Positions 22,252 to 30,937 are shown, numbered from the stretch's first letter. The stretch: DNA of 64,000 nucleotides from Rhodococcus sp. 105337 (GCF_012844225.1 NZ_JABAGQ010000009.1:1-64000); one strand, 5' to 3'. Numbers and translations are program-made. Notes: generated by a model not told the origin, from the letters alone.

Positions 22252-24123
22252 CTATTCCGAGATCAAATCGCGGAGAGCTGCTCGGGTCTCCGCGTCCGTG
22301 GAATAGATGACCGTACCGATCATGCCCCTGGTCAACAGGACCTTGTACACGTTGCGCACGAGCCGATCGAATCGCACGTCGGAGATCTTGGTGCGGTTCT
22401 TGAAGTCGGGGTCGCGGTTCGCGGCGCGGTCCGTCGTAAAACCACCGTTTCGCCACACCAGGTCGGGTCCCAGGATGACGCCGTTCCAGTCGTACTCGAA
22501 TCCTTGTGCTGTGTAGACACACCCGACCTGTCCGAAGCCGCCGTCTTCGGTGGCCCACAACGGAGCCGGCGGAGCATCGCCCGTGCGCCGATCGCTCTTG
22601 CTGTTCCAGGGCCTCGCCCAGCTTCCGATCTGCACGTCGGGAACGAGGTTGCCGTCTTTGTCGGCGTTGCTCCAGGGCCAGCAGTAGCCGGCCGTCATTC
22701 GAGCCGAATAGCCGCGTTCCATCTGCTGCGAAAGCAGATGCTCCATCTCCTCGGGAGTGTCGGCAACGCGCACAATGAACTGAGGGTCGGGGGTCCACTG
22801 GAATGCACCCCCTTCGGTGAGGCCGAGGAGTCGCTTCACCCACAGGACGTATTCCTCGCTCCCCCCACAACGGAACTGTTCGCCCAGGTGGACATGCTGT
22901 GTTTCGATTCCGAGCGACGTCGCATAGTGCTCGATCTGCTCGAGCGACCCCATCTCACCGGGACGCACGACTTGATGTTCGTCGAGGAGAAACACAGGTA
23001 CTCGTGCCGCTGCGATGAGTTCGTCGACCTGAGGTCGATCGGTCCGCAGTTCGGCCCGGGTGTATCGATCGACCGATGTCTCCCGGATCCGGTGGGCCTC
23101 ATCGAGAATCAGGACGTCCAGGCCGTTCGGATCGGCGGACATGAACTGGTTGAAGTACTTGAACATCTTCTGCACGCGCGGTGCTCGATGCCCCGCTACC
23201 TTGCGAAGTGTCTGAGTGAAGGACCGTGACCCGGTGGCGTGCAGGACGGTTCGTCCTCGACGCGCCAATTCGCCGAGCAGAGACAAGGCGATGACGCTCT
23301 TTCCACTCCCGGGGCCGCCGGTGACGATGACGATCCGTTTACTGTTCGACGCACGCGAATTCTCCACCGCGTGCAGGACGAGGTCAACGGCCAATTTCTG
23401 GTTGCCGAGCAAGTGGAACTGTGGTCGGTCTCGCACCTCGGCAGCCGCGACTTTCAACAACTGTTGAGACGGTGCGACCGCCGACTTCATCAGCGTGTCG
23501 CCGGCGGCGTGGCCGGGAATCGGTGCGAGGCGGGCACGGAGAAAATCCAGCAGGTCGCCACGCTCGGCCGCAGTAAACATGCGTCCGGTGATCCCGGTGG
23601 GGTATGCGCGCAGGTCTGCGACTGTCCCAGGGTCGGTTGCGTTGTGGAGGTATGCGATGCCGGCCAACGAGTCGGGTTGATCGGCCAACGCACGAGCAAA
23701 GTCGGAGAGGTAGTCGCAGTAGCCCTTTACCTGTGCCACCGGGTGAAGTTTCGGGCCGCCAGGCATACCGGGCACCTCGACCAACTCAGGGCTGTCCTCG
23801 TAGCGGTATGCGGCTGTCCACTGCTTCAGCTCGACCACCACGTACGATGCAGCACCCGTCCGTGGATGGACTCCGGCGAGAACCACATCCGCCCGCTGTG
23901 AGGTGAGGGGGAGGTGGTACTCGAGGAGCATCTCGACTTCGCCCAGGCCCGCTTCGACGAGGTCGTGTGCGAGAGCCGGCAGGCTGCGTCTCCACGAGCG
24001 CTGCTCGGCTTCGCTGGCGCGGCGCCCGGTCTTGAACAGCATCTGCTCCAACAATTGCTCCACGAGCGAATCGGGTTGTTCGAGGTCCACAATCCGGCGG
24101 GCGGAAGTACGAAGCAGCGTCAC
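22252..24123 (-). CDS. PD-(D/E)XK nuclease-like and DUF2075 (Schlafen-type) helicase protein
   Basis: A P-loop helicase with an N-terminal nuclease-like domain. I prefer the GTG start at 24123, which follows a GGGGA Shine-Dalgarno element and gives 623 residues; an ATG at 24171 lacks one. Near residues 79-100 an Asp strand followed by 'VVVELKQW' has the D...E-x-K pattern of a PD-(D/E)XK fold. Walker A GGPGSGKS is at about 269-276 and Walker B 'LILDEAHRI' follows. The 'QVGCVYTAQGFEYDWNGVILG' type segment near the C-terminus is characteristic of DUF2075 proteins, which occur widely in defence islands. It is upstream of and co-directional with the BREX operon but separated by 341 bp, so it may be an independent system. 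Confidence 0.8.
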   Translation of the reverse strand: MTLLRTSARRIVDLEQPDSLVEQLLEQMLFKTGRRASEAEQRSWRRSLPALAHDLVEAGLGEVEMLLEYHLPLTSQRADVVLAGVHPRTGAASYVVVELKQWTAAYRYEDSPELVEVPGMPGGPKLHPVAQVKGYCDYLSDFARALADQPDSLAGIAYLHNATDPGTVADLRAYPTGITGRMFTAAERGDLLDFLRARLAPIPGHAAGDTLMKSAVAPSQQLLKVAAAEVRDRPQFHLLGNQKLAVDLVLHAVENSRASNSKRIVIVTGGPGSGKSVIALSLLGELARRGRTVLHATGSRSFTQTLRKVAGHRAPRVQKMFKYFNQFMSADPNGLDVLILDEAHRIRETSVDRYTRAELRTDRPQVDELIAAARVPVFLLDEHQVVRPGEMGSLEQIEHYATSLGIETQHVHLGEQFRCGGSEEYVLWVKRLLGLTEGGAFQWTPDPQFIVRVADTPEEMEHLLSQQMERGYSARMTAGYCWPWSNADKDGNLVPDVQIGSWARPWNSKSDRRTGDAPPAPLWATEDGGFGQVGCVYTAQGFEYDWNGVILGPDLVWRNGGFTTDRAANRDPDFKNRTKISDVRFDRLVRNVYKVLLTRGMIGTVIYSTDAETRAALRDLISE

Positions 24124-24540
24124 AGTCAAGTCCCCAAGGCAGCACGAATTCAGTCGTGCGGGTGGGGGCATGTCCGTGGCTGCTTATCGCAGCGGAAGTC
24201 CGTCGGGCCGCGAAGAGGAGCGTATCGGAGAAATCGACTCGGTTCACGCCGAGATTGGATACACAGCTTTCAAGAACAATGCCTTACAAGGAACGCGGGT
24301 AGTGCCGTGCGCACTGTGGGCCTCTGCAGCACACAACGCCGAACCAGGGCCCGCTCAGGTCGTGCTGGAGAACGCTCGAGAGCCCGGCGCGCTATCCCTG
24401 CCACAACTCGGCTCCGGGGCCGGTCACGCGGCTTGCAGCAGCCGGCCCTGGATAGTACTCGTCGTGTCGGGATTCGTTGCACCACGCAGGGGTGCCACCC
24501 CTCGACACCGGATCCAAGGGCTGCTCCAAGAGGGCTGCAC

Positions 24541-24577
24541 GAAAGTTCCTCGGCTCCAATGGAGCCGAGGAACTTTC
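24541..24577. terminator. Perfect 17-bp hairpin with AAT loop
   Basis: GAAAGTTCCTCGGCTCC pairs base for base with its complement across a three-base AAT loop. It lies about 50 bp downstream of the stop (24628) of the decayed minus-strand gene, with a short T run at the end of the stem, so a factor-independent terminator for that gene is the simplest reading. The perfect match over 34 bases is unusually strong for this GC-rich genome. Confidence 0.6.
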
Positions 24578-24627
24578 CTGCCAAACGCCGGCTCTTCCAT
24601 CGATGCTGAGTGAGCGCCGTTATCCCG

Positions 24628-25093
24628 TCAGTACGCGGAGGCGTAATTGAATCCGCCGTAGCTGCTGTAGTTCTCGTCCCGCGCAACTTGCGTGTACTGC
24701 GGAGGCGCACCGGTGCTTCCCGAGAACATCGGATACGAGACAGAATAGATCGCGGCGTAGACGTAGCGTGAATGTTCATTGGTGATGCGTGCGGACACGT
24801 ACGAATCAGGTTCGATGCTGACCTCGATGCTTCCGCAGTATTGGTTTGTATTGGTTTCCGTCGGCTTTAGTGGGCAGGCTGACGTACTTGTTTACCCTGC
24901 CGTACCTGTCGTAATAGGCGATTTCGTTGTTGTGCTGGTTAGCGCTGCAGAACACATGCACCCACTGCTGGAGACGGTTTTTGCGACAGTGGTGACGGCG
25001 ACGCCAATTTGCACGGCTCGACCATGCGATTGCTCTGGCAACTCGAGTATCGCGGGATCGGCACGTGTGTTCAGGCGGGCAGCCTAGAGGCAA
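24628..25093 (-). pseudogene. Small probably secreted protein gene, frameshifted by a 10-bp tandem duplication
   Basis: Two good protein segments lie in different frames on the minus strand. The upstream one includes 'CSANQHNNEIAYYDRYGRVNKY'-like sequence. The downstream one contains an 'ITNEHSRYVYAAIY' stretch and ends 'YGGFNYASAY' at a TGA (24628). They are separated by an exact 10-bp direct duplication at 24838-24857. Deleting one copy restores a single frame that joins them seamlessly (…KADGNQYCGSIEV…). The Tyr/Asn/Ser-rich composition and a Cys in each part suggest an exported protein, but the 5' end, including any signal peptide, could not be resolved. No family is recognised. Confidence 0.5.
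24838..24857. repeat. Exact 10-bp tandem duplication (GTATTGGTTT x2)
   Basis: GTATTGGTTT occurs twice head to tail at 24838-24847 and 24848-24857. Because 10 is not a multiple of 3, the second copy shifts the frame of the minus-strand gene that spans it. Removing either copy reunites the two coding halves, so this is the probable inactivating mutation. Confidence 0.8.
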
Positions 25094-25353
25094 GCAACAA
25101 TTCGAGTCTCAACATCTGCACCGCGGGAAATTCGATCTGGGCGGGGTGGGAGGCCCGTGATCGATGGGAAACCGCAGTAAACGTTCCGCCGTCACGTTGG
25201 GAGAGTATACGTCCACTTGCGGCGGATTATGCAGTGTCCCAGTGCGTATCGTCCGATCAGACGACATCAGGGCCCCCCGACAATAAAGGATCGGACGAAT
25301 TCGTGTGGCGCTGCGAGACCTATGGCTGCGGGTTCCTGTGAGCTGCTGTCCGC

Positions 25354-25420
25354 GGCATGCGTAGCTCGGTGGAAGATTTGGTTCCCGCTGCAGGTCGACG
25401 GTTCGAATCTGTAGCGGTTA
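25354..25420 (+). other. tRNA-like fragment, possible old attachment site
   Basis: The stretch contains a D-arm-like TAGCTCGGTGGAAGA and a T-loop-like GGTTCGAATC at roughly tRNA spacing. The T stem pairs over only four bases, and the 3' arm GCGGTTA finds no partner where the 5' acceptor arm should be, so it is not an intact tRNA. A 9-bp stem (CCGCTGCAG with CTGTAGCGG, one G-U pair) encloses the T-loop-like part. A leftover tRNA 3' end created by island integration is possible; chance resemblance is not excluded. Confidence 0.25.
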
Positions 25421-25617
25421 TGGAAGGACCGGGAGGGCGGTCCGGCATCGCGTTCGACCGAGACCGGCAGCCCGCAGGCCAACGGAGCCTCATGGATCGC
25501 TACGGGTACCTCCCGACCTCGCACTGACGCGCGCATCCCGCTATCGGTTACCCTTGGCGCCGAAAACCGGGTGGGGGAACACCGATGGGGATCGGTGGTC
25601 GGGATCTAGGGGGTTCA

Positions 25618-25899
25618 GTGACCAGTGCTGCGCGAGAAGTACCGCCCATTGTCTATCTGCCGTGCATCGAGAGGGTGACCGATCCGGCGGATGCAGTGAT
25701 CGAGTTGAGACGCACCAAGGACGGCCGGACGGCGCTTCTGGCCTATTCTGCTTTCGACAGGTTCCAGAGGTGTTGCGGTGACCTCAAACCGTGGGTCGCG
25801 CTGCCGTCGGCTGCACTCGAGGCGCTGCACCGCACGGATCCTTTTGACCTGCTTCTGCTGGACGTCGTCATGCCGGAGGGCCAGGTGCCGGGCCAGTGA
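25618..25899 (+). CDS. SAV_915-like small protein at the head of a WXG-type operon
   Basis: A 93-residue protein from a GTG at 25618, which follows an AGGGGG ribosome-binding site 4-5 bp upstream; a codon 33 bp earlier is also open but lacks one. It matches the pattern I associate with SAV_915-type proteins: 'VIELRRTKDGRTALLAYSAFDRF', a CCG...W segment and a C-terminal 'LLLLDVVMP'. These small actinobacterial proteins often neighbour type VII secretion cargo genes; their function is not known. The stop overlaps the next start (GTGA). Family assignment is from memory and should be checked with a profile search. Confidence 0.65.
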   Translation: MTSAAREVPPIVYLPCIERVTDPADAVIELRRTKDGRTALLAYSAFDRFQRCCGDLKPWVALPSAALEALHRTDPFDLLLLDVVMPEGQVPGQ

Positions 25900-26177
25900 G
25901 CCTTTACGTCGATCACGCTGCACTCGACGAAATAGCGGCGATCTGCAGCACTGCCAGTAGGACCGTCGGGGAAGTGGGCGAGACTGTCCCGTTGTCGGTC
26001 GACGCAGGGGACGCGACGGCAGTCGTACTGGGGATAGTTGCGCTGTTGATGGCAAACGGAGGCGACCTCGTCGCTGCGCTGTCATCGACGAGCAATGTCG
26101 TGGAAGAGGCGAACGCCGCTTACCGCACCGGAAATGATGAGCTCGCTGCCGAGCTGACCAAGGTATGGAGCGAATGA
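25896..26177 (+). CDS. Small helical protein, likely ESX/WXG100-like partner
   Basis: A 93-residue, almost wholly helical, Ala/Val-rich protein without Cys or a signal peptide. It resembles the small ESX-type proteins of actinobacteria in size and in the two-helix pattern broken near 'GGDLVAAL'. It lacks a clean WxG in the usual turn. It is coupled on both sides by 4-bp overlaps (GTGA and ATGA), which argues for production in fixed ratio with the larger WXG-type protein downstream, possibly as its secretion partner. The role is inferred from context. Confidence 0.6.
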   Translation: MSLYVDHAALDEIAAICSTASRTVGEVGETVPLSVDAGDATAVVLGIVALLMANGGDLVAALSSTSNVVEEANAAYRTGNDELAAELTKVWSE

Positions 26178-27358
26178 ACGCACCGCTCGATACCCGTTTG
26201 CCGGGCGACCCCGAATCCGTTCGCGCGGCAGGACGATGGCTCAGCGAGAAACTCGCGGCCGAAGTCGACCGAGCGGTCGATGCGATGTACTCGGCGCGGC
26301 GCCTCGCGGACGGTGGATGGGAAGGCCCGGCAAGCGAGGGCTTTCGGAAGCTTCTCACCACGGACGCGCAGAGCGCAGAGCGCTTCGCTGAGGCCGTCAC
26401 CGACTACGGACGGCACATCGACCGCCTCGCTGCCCAGCTTCGATCCGTACAGTCGGATCTCGCGCATGCCCGCGACATCGCGCGGGAATCCGGGCTAGCG
26501 GTGGAAGGCGGGTTGATTCATCCGCCCGGAAACCCACCTCCCGTTCCGGCTGTACCGCCGGAGGATGCGTTGCCGAGCGTTGTTTCGGCCTATGACGCCG
26601 CTGTGTCGGCACGACGTCGACATGACGAGCTGACCGCAGCCTTCGAGATCGCCGACGCCGCAGTGAGAGCCGCGAGATCTGTCTGGATGATCGCGCTGGA
26701 ATCGACCCGCAACGTTGGGGCGGAGATTACAAGCAAATGGTTCTTCTTTGCCGCCAACTCGGTGAACGGCATATCCGGTGCACTCGCTGTTGTGAACGCG
26801 GCCGCATTGAGGAAGAACGCAGCGTTCTTGGCCGGAGAAGCGCAGAAGTACGTCGACCTGGCGCGATCGGGAGTACCCGGTACACCAGCCTCGGTGATCT
26901 ACCGAGATTTTGATCTCGGGAGGGCTCTGGCCCATCGTGCCGACGACGCGGCAGCCGCGGCTGTCAGGTCTGACGGCCTGGCGCGAATGAGTGGTATCAA
27001 GCTCGGCGGAGCTTTGGCGGTTGCAGGCGTGGCATACGACGTACTTGCCACGGACAAACCGGTTGGTCAGGCGGTTGTTTCCGGGGCTGCGGGATTCGGC
27101 GCCTCGTTGGCAGCGGGTGCGGGGACCGGTGCCTTTTTGGGGTCGGCTGTGCCGATCCTGGGGACAACGGCAGGGGCGATTGTCGGCGCAGCCGTGGGAT
27201 CAGCCGCAGGGCTCGTCACATCAGGTTCGGTAGACGCTGTGTACGCCAACGGGATCGGGGATGTGGGAGGTGCTGTTTCAGCCGGTGTCGACGCGGTCAC
27301 CGAGGCCGGATCAGCCGTTGGCGATGTTGTGGAAGGTATCTGGGATGCACTATTCTGA
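26174..27358 (+). CDS. WXG-type large protein with glycine-zipper C-terminus (putative type VII secretion cargo)
   Basis: 394 residues from the ATG at 26174 overlapping the previous stop. The N-terminal about 110 residues are helical with a 'GGWEGPASEGF' turn, the WxG-type signature of type VII substrates. After a Pro-rich linker (about 115-130) comes a second helical region. From about 275 to 345 the protein is Gly/Ala-rich with repeated small-residue spacing, like the glycine-zipper membrane-inserting segments of some exported toxins. There is no recognisable enzymatic toxin domain at the C-terminus. The downstream membrane protein could be an immunity or transport partner. Function unproven. 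Confidence 0.65.
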   Translation: MNAPLDTRLPGDPESVRAAGRWLSEKLAAEVDRAVDAMYSARRLADGGWEGPASEGFRKLLTTDAQSAERFAEAVTDYGRHIDRLAAQLRSVQSDLAHARDIARESGLAVEGGLIHPPGNPPPVPAVPPEDALPSVVSAYDAAVSARRRHDELTAAFEIADAAVRAARSVWMIALESTRNVGAEITSKWFFFAANSVNGISGALAVVNAAALRKNAAFLAGEAQKYVDLARSGVPGTPASVIYRDFDLGRALAHRADDAAAAAVRSDGLARMSGIKLGGALAVAGVAYDVLATDKPVGQAVVSGAAGFGASLAAGAGTGAFLGSAVPILGTTAGAIVGAAVGSAAGLVTSGSVDAVYANGIGDVGGAVSAGVDAVTEAGSAVGDVVEGIWDALF

Positions 27359-28175
27359 TCAGCTCTCACGACCGATCGAATGGTCGGCGCGAAGATGGAC
27401 TCGACGCCTGGTGCTCTCGGTGATCGTCATGTCGGCGTTTTCCGTTCCCGCGCTACTCATTGCGGCAGGTGGACTCGTGATCGGTGATCCATACCTGGCG
27501 AAATATGGAGTGTTGTTCAGTTGCGTATTAGTGAGCGCGATTCTGATGCCCTTCGCGGCGAACGCGCGCAGGAATCGGATGGGCTCTATTCACACCATCG
27601 AGTGGAACGGTGTGCCGGCGACTGTCATCGAAGGGTCGCGGATCGTATTCGCAGTGGTGACGACATTTTTCCTCGCCGGGGCTGGACTCTGCCTGTCGGC
27701 TGCAGCGGACATTCTTCGTCATGGCGGTGGTGGAGGAACGATAGTGCTCGTCATCTTGTTGAGCGTGTTCGGATGTGTTGTGGGCTTCTTCCTTCCCATG
27801 ATGCTGGCCGGAAGAATCCGCCGTGGACGACTTGTACTGACGCCAAACGTAATCCACCAGCGAGGCTGGAGTCTGGAATCGACGTTGGACTGGCATTCCA
27901 TCCTCACCGTCAGGCCCGTAGTACTCGGGAACTGGGCGGTTGTGCTTCTCGGACACCCTGCAGCACAGTGGGAGCGACGTGCGACGGTGCCCCGGGGTTT
28001 AGGTTGGGGTGGGTTGCCGATCACGCCGATGATCGAAGTGCATTGTCACATGCACCCCGTCGATCCGACGCTTCTCTATACGCTGTTGCGGTTCTATCTC
28101 GAAAACCCGCAGGCTCGAACCGAACTGGGGACCGAGGCTGCGCTGGAGCGGATCAAGGCAAGAAGATTCGCGTGA
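27345..28175 (+). CDS. Multi-pass membrane protein at the end of the WXG-type operon
   Basis: 276 residues from the ATG at 27345, which overlaps the previous gene by 14 bp. Four hydrophobic segments are visible, at about residues 22-42, 50-70, 100-120 and 130-152. A soluble C-terminal domain of about 120 residues with alternating beta-like segments ('LVLTPNVIHQRGW', 'WAVVLLGHP') resembles bacterial PH-like domains. The tight coupling to the WXG-type gene suggests an immunity protein or a membrane anchor for it. I do not recognise a named family. Confidence 0.65.
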   Translation: MHYSDQLSRPIEWSARRWTRRLVLSVIVMSAFSVPALLIAAGGLVIGDPYLAKYGVLFSCVLVSAILMPFAANARRNRMGSIHTIEWNGVPATVIEGSRIVFAVVTTFFLAGAGLCLSAAADILRHGGGGGTIVLVILLSVFGCVVGFFLPMMLAGRIRRGRLVLTPNVIHQRGWSLESTLDWHSILTVRPVVLGNWAVVLLGHPAAQWERRATVPRGLGWGGLPITPMIEVHCHMHPVDPTLLYTLLRFYLENPQARTELGTEAALERIKARRFA

Positions 28176-28392
28176 GTAGCGCCGACGAGCAGAGTTCGTC
28201 GGCGTCTCACGTCCTTCCCGATCGCGGGAGCGCTACCCGTGGAGGTTGGGCGACCATGGCGTCAGCAACGGAACCGACTGGTGGCCCGTCCACGCAGAAT
28301 CCGGTTTCGATGCCGAGGCCGCTGCAGCGTGTCCCACCGCCGCGTCTCTAGCAAATGTCGCTGAGCGCCGGAGTAGAGCGACCCGTTGCCCT

Positions 28393-29640
28393 CTACTTAC
28401 TGCCCGCTGTCCATCGCATCCTCCACTTGTACGCTTTGTCGAGGTCCGACTGGCTGCCGCGGATGTAGCGGACCTCGCGCTTGATGTCCATCTGTCCGTT
28501 CTTGTTTTCCAGCAACGCAATCGCACACATGGGGGCGCGGTTGTCACCAGAGTCGAGGCGGACCTCGATTTCCGGGCCGGACGTTCGGTACAGCGTGACC
28601 ACTCCATCTGCTGCAGCCCAATTGGGCACACCTTCATAGATATACGCAAAGATAAGGATGCGCTTGAACGCTCGCGGGTTCGACAGGTCGATGTAAAGGT
28701 TCTCGCCACCGGCCACGGAGCCTGTTCGGTCGTCGCCGTCGAGCTCGATGAACGGGTAACCGTATCTCGATCCGAACGCTTCCCCGAGGGCTTGGATGAC
28801 GCCCTTGCTGCCGTCGGCCATTTCGTAGAGGCAGCCGAGATCGAGATCGATGCCGTTGGTACCGGCAAGGCGCCCCAGGAACCCCTTACCGGAGCCTCTG
28901 GTCGTCCAGTTCAAGTTCACGCGCATGACTCCCTGCTCCTCACCGGCCTTTACGAGGCTCACCGAGGGAGTGTTCTTGTCGAGAGTGATCTTGGAGAGCG
29001 TGACAGGCGGTGAGGCGGGTGTTGATGGCCGCGGCCGGGACGGAGGCACACCTCGGCGCTCGGTTGTCGGTCCGGGCATCGGCGCAGGCGGAGGAGTGGG
29101 CGCGGGCGGAGGAGTGGGTGCAGGTGCGGGGGCCGGCGCGGGCTGGCTGACGTCCACACCGTAATTCATGGCGAGGGTCGAAAGTCCGGTGTTCCATCCC
29201 TGCGAGACGTTTCGCACCTTCCATGTCCCGTTGCGGCGATAGACCTCCATGAGGATCGCTGCCCGCTCGGAACTCAACCCGCTTGCAGGTGCCTGAACGA
29301 CCAAACCTGTCGGTTGTTCGACGGTGACGCCGAGGCCGGGGACTGTCGCCAGAGTGCCGCTCACGCTCTCATCCAGAGCCACCGCGATCGACAGTGTGTG
29401 AATGCGTGCGGGAATGAGGGACAGGTCCAACGAGATTCGATCGGCACCGATCAGCCGAATAGCGCCTTCGGGCGATTTGGGCTGGTTGAAGAAGATGAAG
29501 TCGTCGTCGTTTCGTACACGCTGGTCTTCCGTCAACTGGAAGGCCATCAGATCGACCGTGCCCTGTCGTGCGCCGGACACGGACAGTGTGACGGCGCCGT
29601 CGTGGATTACGGTATTCGCTCCGGGGGGAAGTGCAGGCAT
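28393..29640 (-). CDS. Double TerD-domain stress protein (TerA-like)
   Basis: A cytoplasmic tellurium-resistance/stress protein with two TerD-fold domains. I choose the ATG at 29640 (415 residues), directly before the first domain 'LPPGANTVIHDGAVTL'; the frame upstream runs through a hairpin and is unlikely to be coding. The first domain ends near 165 ('NYGVDV'). A Pro/Ala-rich linker of about 60 residues follows, then a second domain with Asp-rich calcium-binding motifs ('IDLDLG' and 'LDGDDRTG'). TerD proteins bind calcium and are implicated in membrane-associated stress and phage responses. It is the last gene of the ter cluster. Confidence 0.85.
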   Translation of the reverse strand: MPALPPGANTVIHDGAVTLSVSGARQGTVDLMAFQLTEDQRVRNDDDFIFFNQPKSPEGAIRLIGADRISLDLSLIPARIHTLSIAVALDESVSGTLATVPGLGVTVEQPTGLVVQAPASGLSSERAAILMEVYRRNGTWKVRNVSQGWNTGLSTLAMNYGVDVSQPAPAPAPAPTPPPAPTPPPAPMPGPTTERRGVPPSRPRPSTPASPPVTLSKITLDKNTPSVSLVKAGEEQGVMRVNLNWTTRGSGKGFLGRLAGTNGIDLDLGCLYEMADGSKGVIQALGEAFGSRYGYPFIELDGDDRTGSVAGGENLYIDLSNPRAFKRILIFAYIYEGVPNWAAADGVVTLYRTSGPEIEVRLDSGDNRAPMCAIALLENKNGQMDIKREVRYIRGSQSDLDKAYKWRMRWTAGSK

Positions 29641-29682
29641 GGCGTGTCCGGCCCGACGGCCGACTCCTTTCGGCGGAGGGAT

Positions 29683-29709
29683 GTGGCCAGCCGGGTGCCG
29701 GCTGGCCAC
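29683..29709 (-). terminator. Perfect 12-bp hairpin downstream of the DUF475 gene
   Basis: GTGGCCAGCCGG and CCGGCTGGCCAC pair perfectly around a GTG loop, beginning 12 bp after the stop of the minus-strand DUF475 gene. The position and strength fit a transcription terminator, although no T run follows. Confidence 0.65.
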
Positions 29710-29721
29710 ACTTCCAACTGA

Positions 29722-30849
29722 TCAGGCGTTCACAGTGAGCGACTCGGGTCGGGGATCTTCGTCCGCGTCCGCGTCTGTGTCCCCGGGGTTGTTCTTGTTC
29801 CGGATGATGCTGGTGGCCAAGGCCGCGAGGATCAAGAACACGCCGGTCAGGCCGGTGACGATCTCGCTGACGTGGTTGCCGATCGAGTACAGCAGGATGA
29901 GCGCCAGCGCGCCGATCGCCCAGTGAGCGCCGTGCTCGAGGTAGACGTACTCCGCGAGGGTGCCCTTCCGGACCAGGTACACCGTGATCGAACGAACGAA
30001 CATGGCGCCGATGAAACCGAGGCCGAGAGCGATGATGATCGGATCGGACGTCACGGCGAATGCACCGATGACTCCGTCGAACGAGAACGATGCGTCGAGC
30101 ACTTCGAGGTAGAGGAACAGGAAGAAGCCCGCCTTACCCGTTGCCTTCGCGAGGTCGCTGGGACCACTCGACGATTCTTCGCCCTCCTCGTCGACGTTGA
30201 ACAATTCGCCGAGGCCGTTGACCAGAATGTAGGTGATCATGCCGAGCGTGCCGGCGATCATCACCGTGGATGACTTGCCGTCGGGTGCGAGGAAAAGCGC
30301 AGTGAGAACGAGGAGCCCGGATGCAACGACCACCGAGAGCTGGTCGAGCTTACCGATACGTTCCAGCGGACGCTCGATCCAGGACAGCCAGGTGATGTCC
30401 TTCTTCTCGAAGACGAAGCCCAGGAACAACATCAGCAGGAACATGCCGCCGAACGAAGCGATCTGCGGGTGCGCGTCCGTGATCAGGGTTTCGTAGCTCG
30501 CCCTGCCATCCGGGAAATATGCGGCGCCGTCGGCCGGCGGGTTCAGGGCTAGGTCCAGAGCCGCGACGGGGCCGAGACCCGAGGCGACCCAGACGATGAG
30601 GAGCGGGAACACGAGTCTCATACCGAAGACGGCGATGAGTATGCCGATCGTGAGGAAGATCTTCTGCCAGAACTCACTCATTCGCCGCAGCACGGTTGCG
30701 TTGATGACCGCATTGTCGAACGACAGTGAGACCTCGAGGACGCCGAGGATGGCTGCGAGCAGGAGGGCCTGAGGGCCGCCGTAGAGGAAAGCGACGACCA
30801 GGGCGACAACGGTGACGGCGAATGATGCGCCGAATATGCGCAGAACCAC
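29722..30849 (-). CDS. DUF475 / TerC-like integral membrane protein
   Basis: A 375-residue polytopic membrane protein with roughly nine hydrophobic segments. It carries the paired TerC-type motifs, 'SLSFDNAVIN' near residues 42-51 and 'SFSFDGVIGAF' in the second half, whose acidic residues are thought to line a metal path. TerC-family proteins act in metal (notably Mn) handling and tellurite resistance and are found with TerD proteins, as here between two TerD genes. The C-terminal tail is acidic and hydrophilic. Substrate not determinable from sequence. Confidence 0.85.
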   Translation of the reverse strand: MVLRIFGASFAVTVVALVVAFLYGGPQALLLAAILGVLEVSLSFDNAVINATVLRRMSEFWQKIFLTIGILIAVFGMRLVFPLLIVWVASGLGPVAALDLALNPPADGAAYFPDGRASYETLITDAHPQIASFGGMFLLMLFLGFVFEKKDITWLSWIERPLERIGKLDQLSVVVASGLLVLTALFLAPDGKSSTVMIAGTLGMITYILVNGLGELFNVDEEGEESSSGPSDLAKATGKAGFFLFLYLEVLDASFSFDGVIGAFAVTSDPIIIALGLGFIGAMFVRSITVYLVRKGTLAEYVYLEHGAHWAIGALALILLYSIGNHVSEIVTGLTGVFLILAALATSIIRNKNNPGDTDADADEDPRPESLTVNA

Positions 30850-30881
30850 GGACGTGGCCTTTCTCTATGGACGCTTCAGCG

Positions 30882-30909
30882 CCGGGACGCCCGATGTCGA
30901 GCGTCCCGG
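30882..30909 (-). terminator. 9-bp hairpin after the TerD gene
   Basis: CCGGGACGC pairs with GCGTCCCGG around a 10-base loop. It lies about 30 bp downstream of the TerD stop and upstream of the DUF475 start, so it would end or attenuate transcription between the two minus-strand genes. Confidence 0.55.
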
Positions 30910-30937
30910 TCGCTTCGTGTAATCGAAACTGATGAAC

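Larger units (their letters stand above)
24124..25617. other. Poorly coding spacer between the BREX block and the WXG-type operon
   Basis: About 1.5 kb without an intact convincing gene. It holds a decayed minus-strand secreted-protein gene, a 17-bp perfect hairpin and a tRNA-like fragment, each listed separately. A plus-strand reading frame at 25009-25341 (110 residues, several Cys) has no recognisable domain and no good ribosome-binding site, so I do not call it. The stretch has the look of remnant DNA at an island boundary. Confidence 0.5.

Noticed and set aside
25009-25341. 110-codon plus-strand frame with several Cys in the spacer
   Set aside because: No ribosome-binding site, no domain, and the opposite strand holds remnants of another gene.
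28172-28351. Possible 59-residue gene overlapping the membrane-protein stop (GTGA)
   Set aside because: The overlap is attractive, but the product is low-complexity Ser/Pro/Arg and could be chance. Not strong enough to list as a gene.
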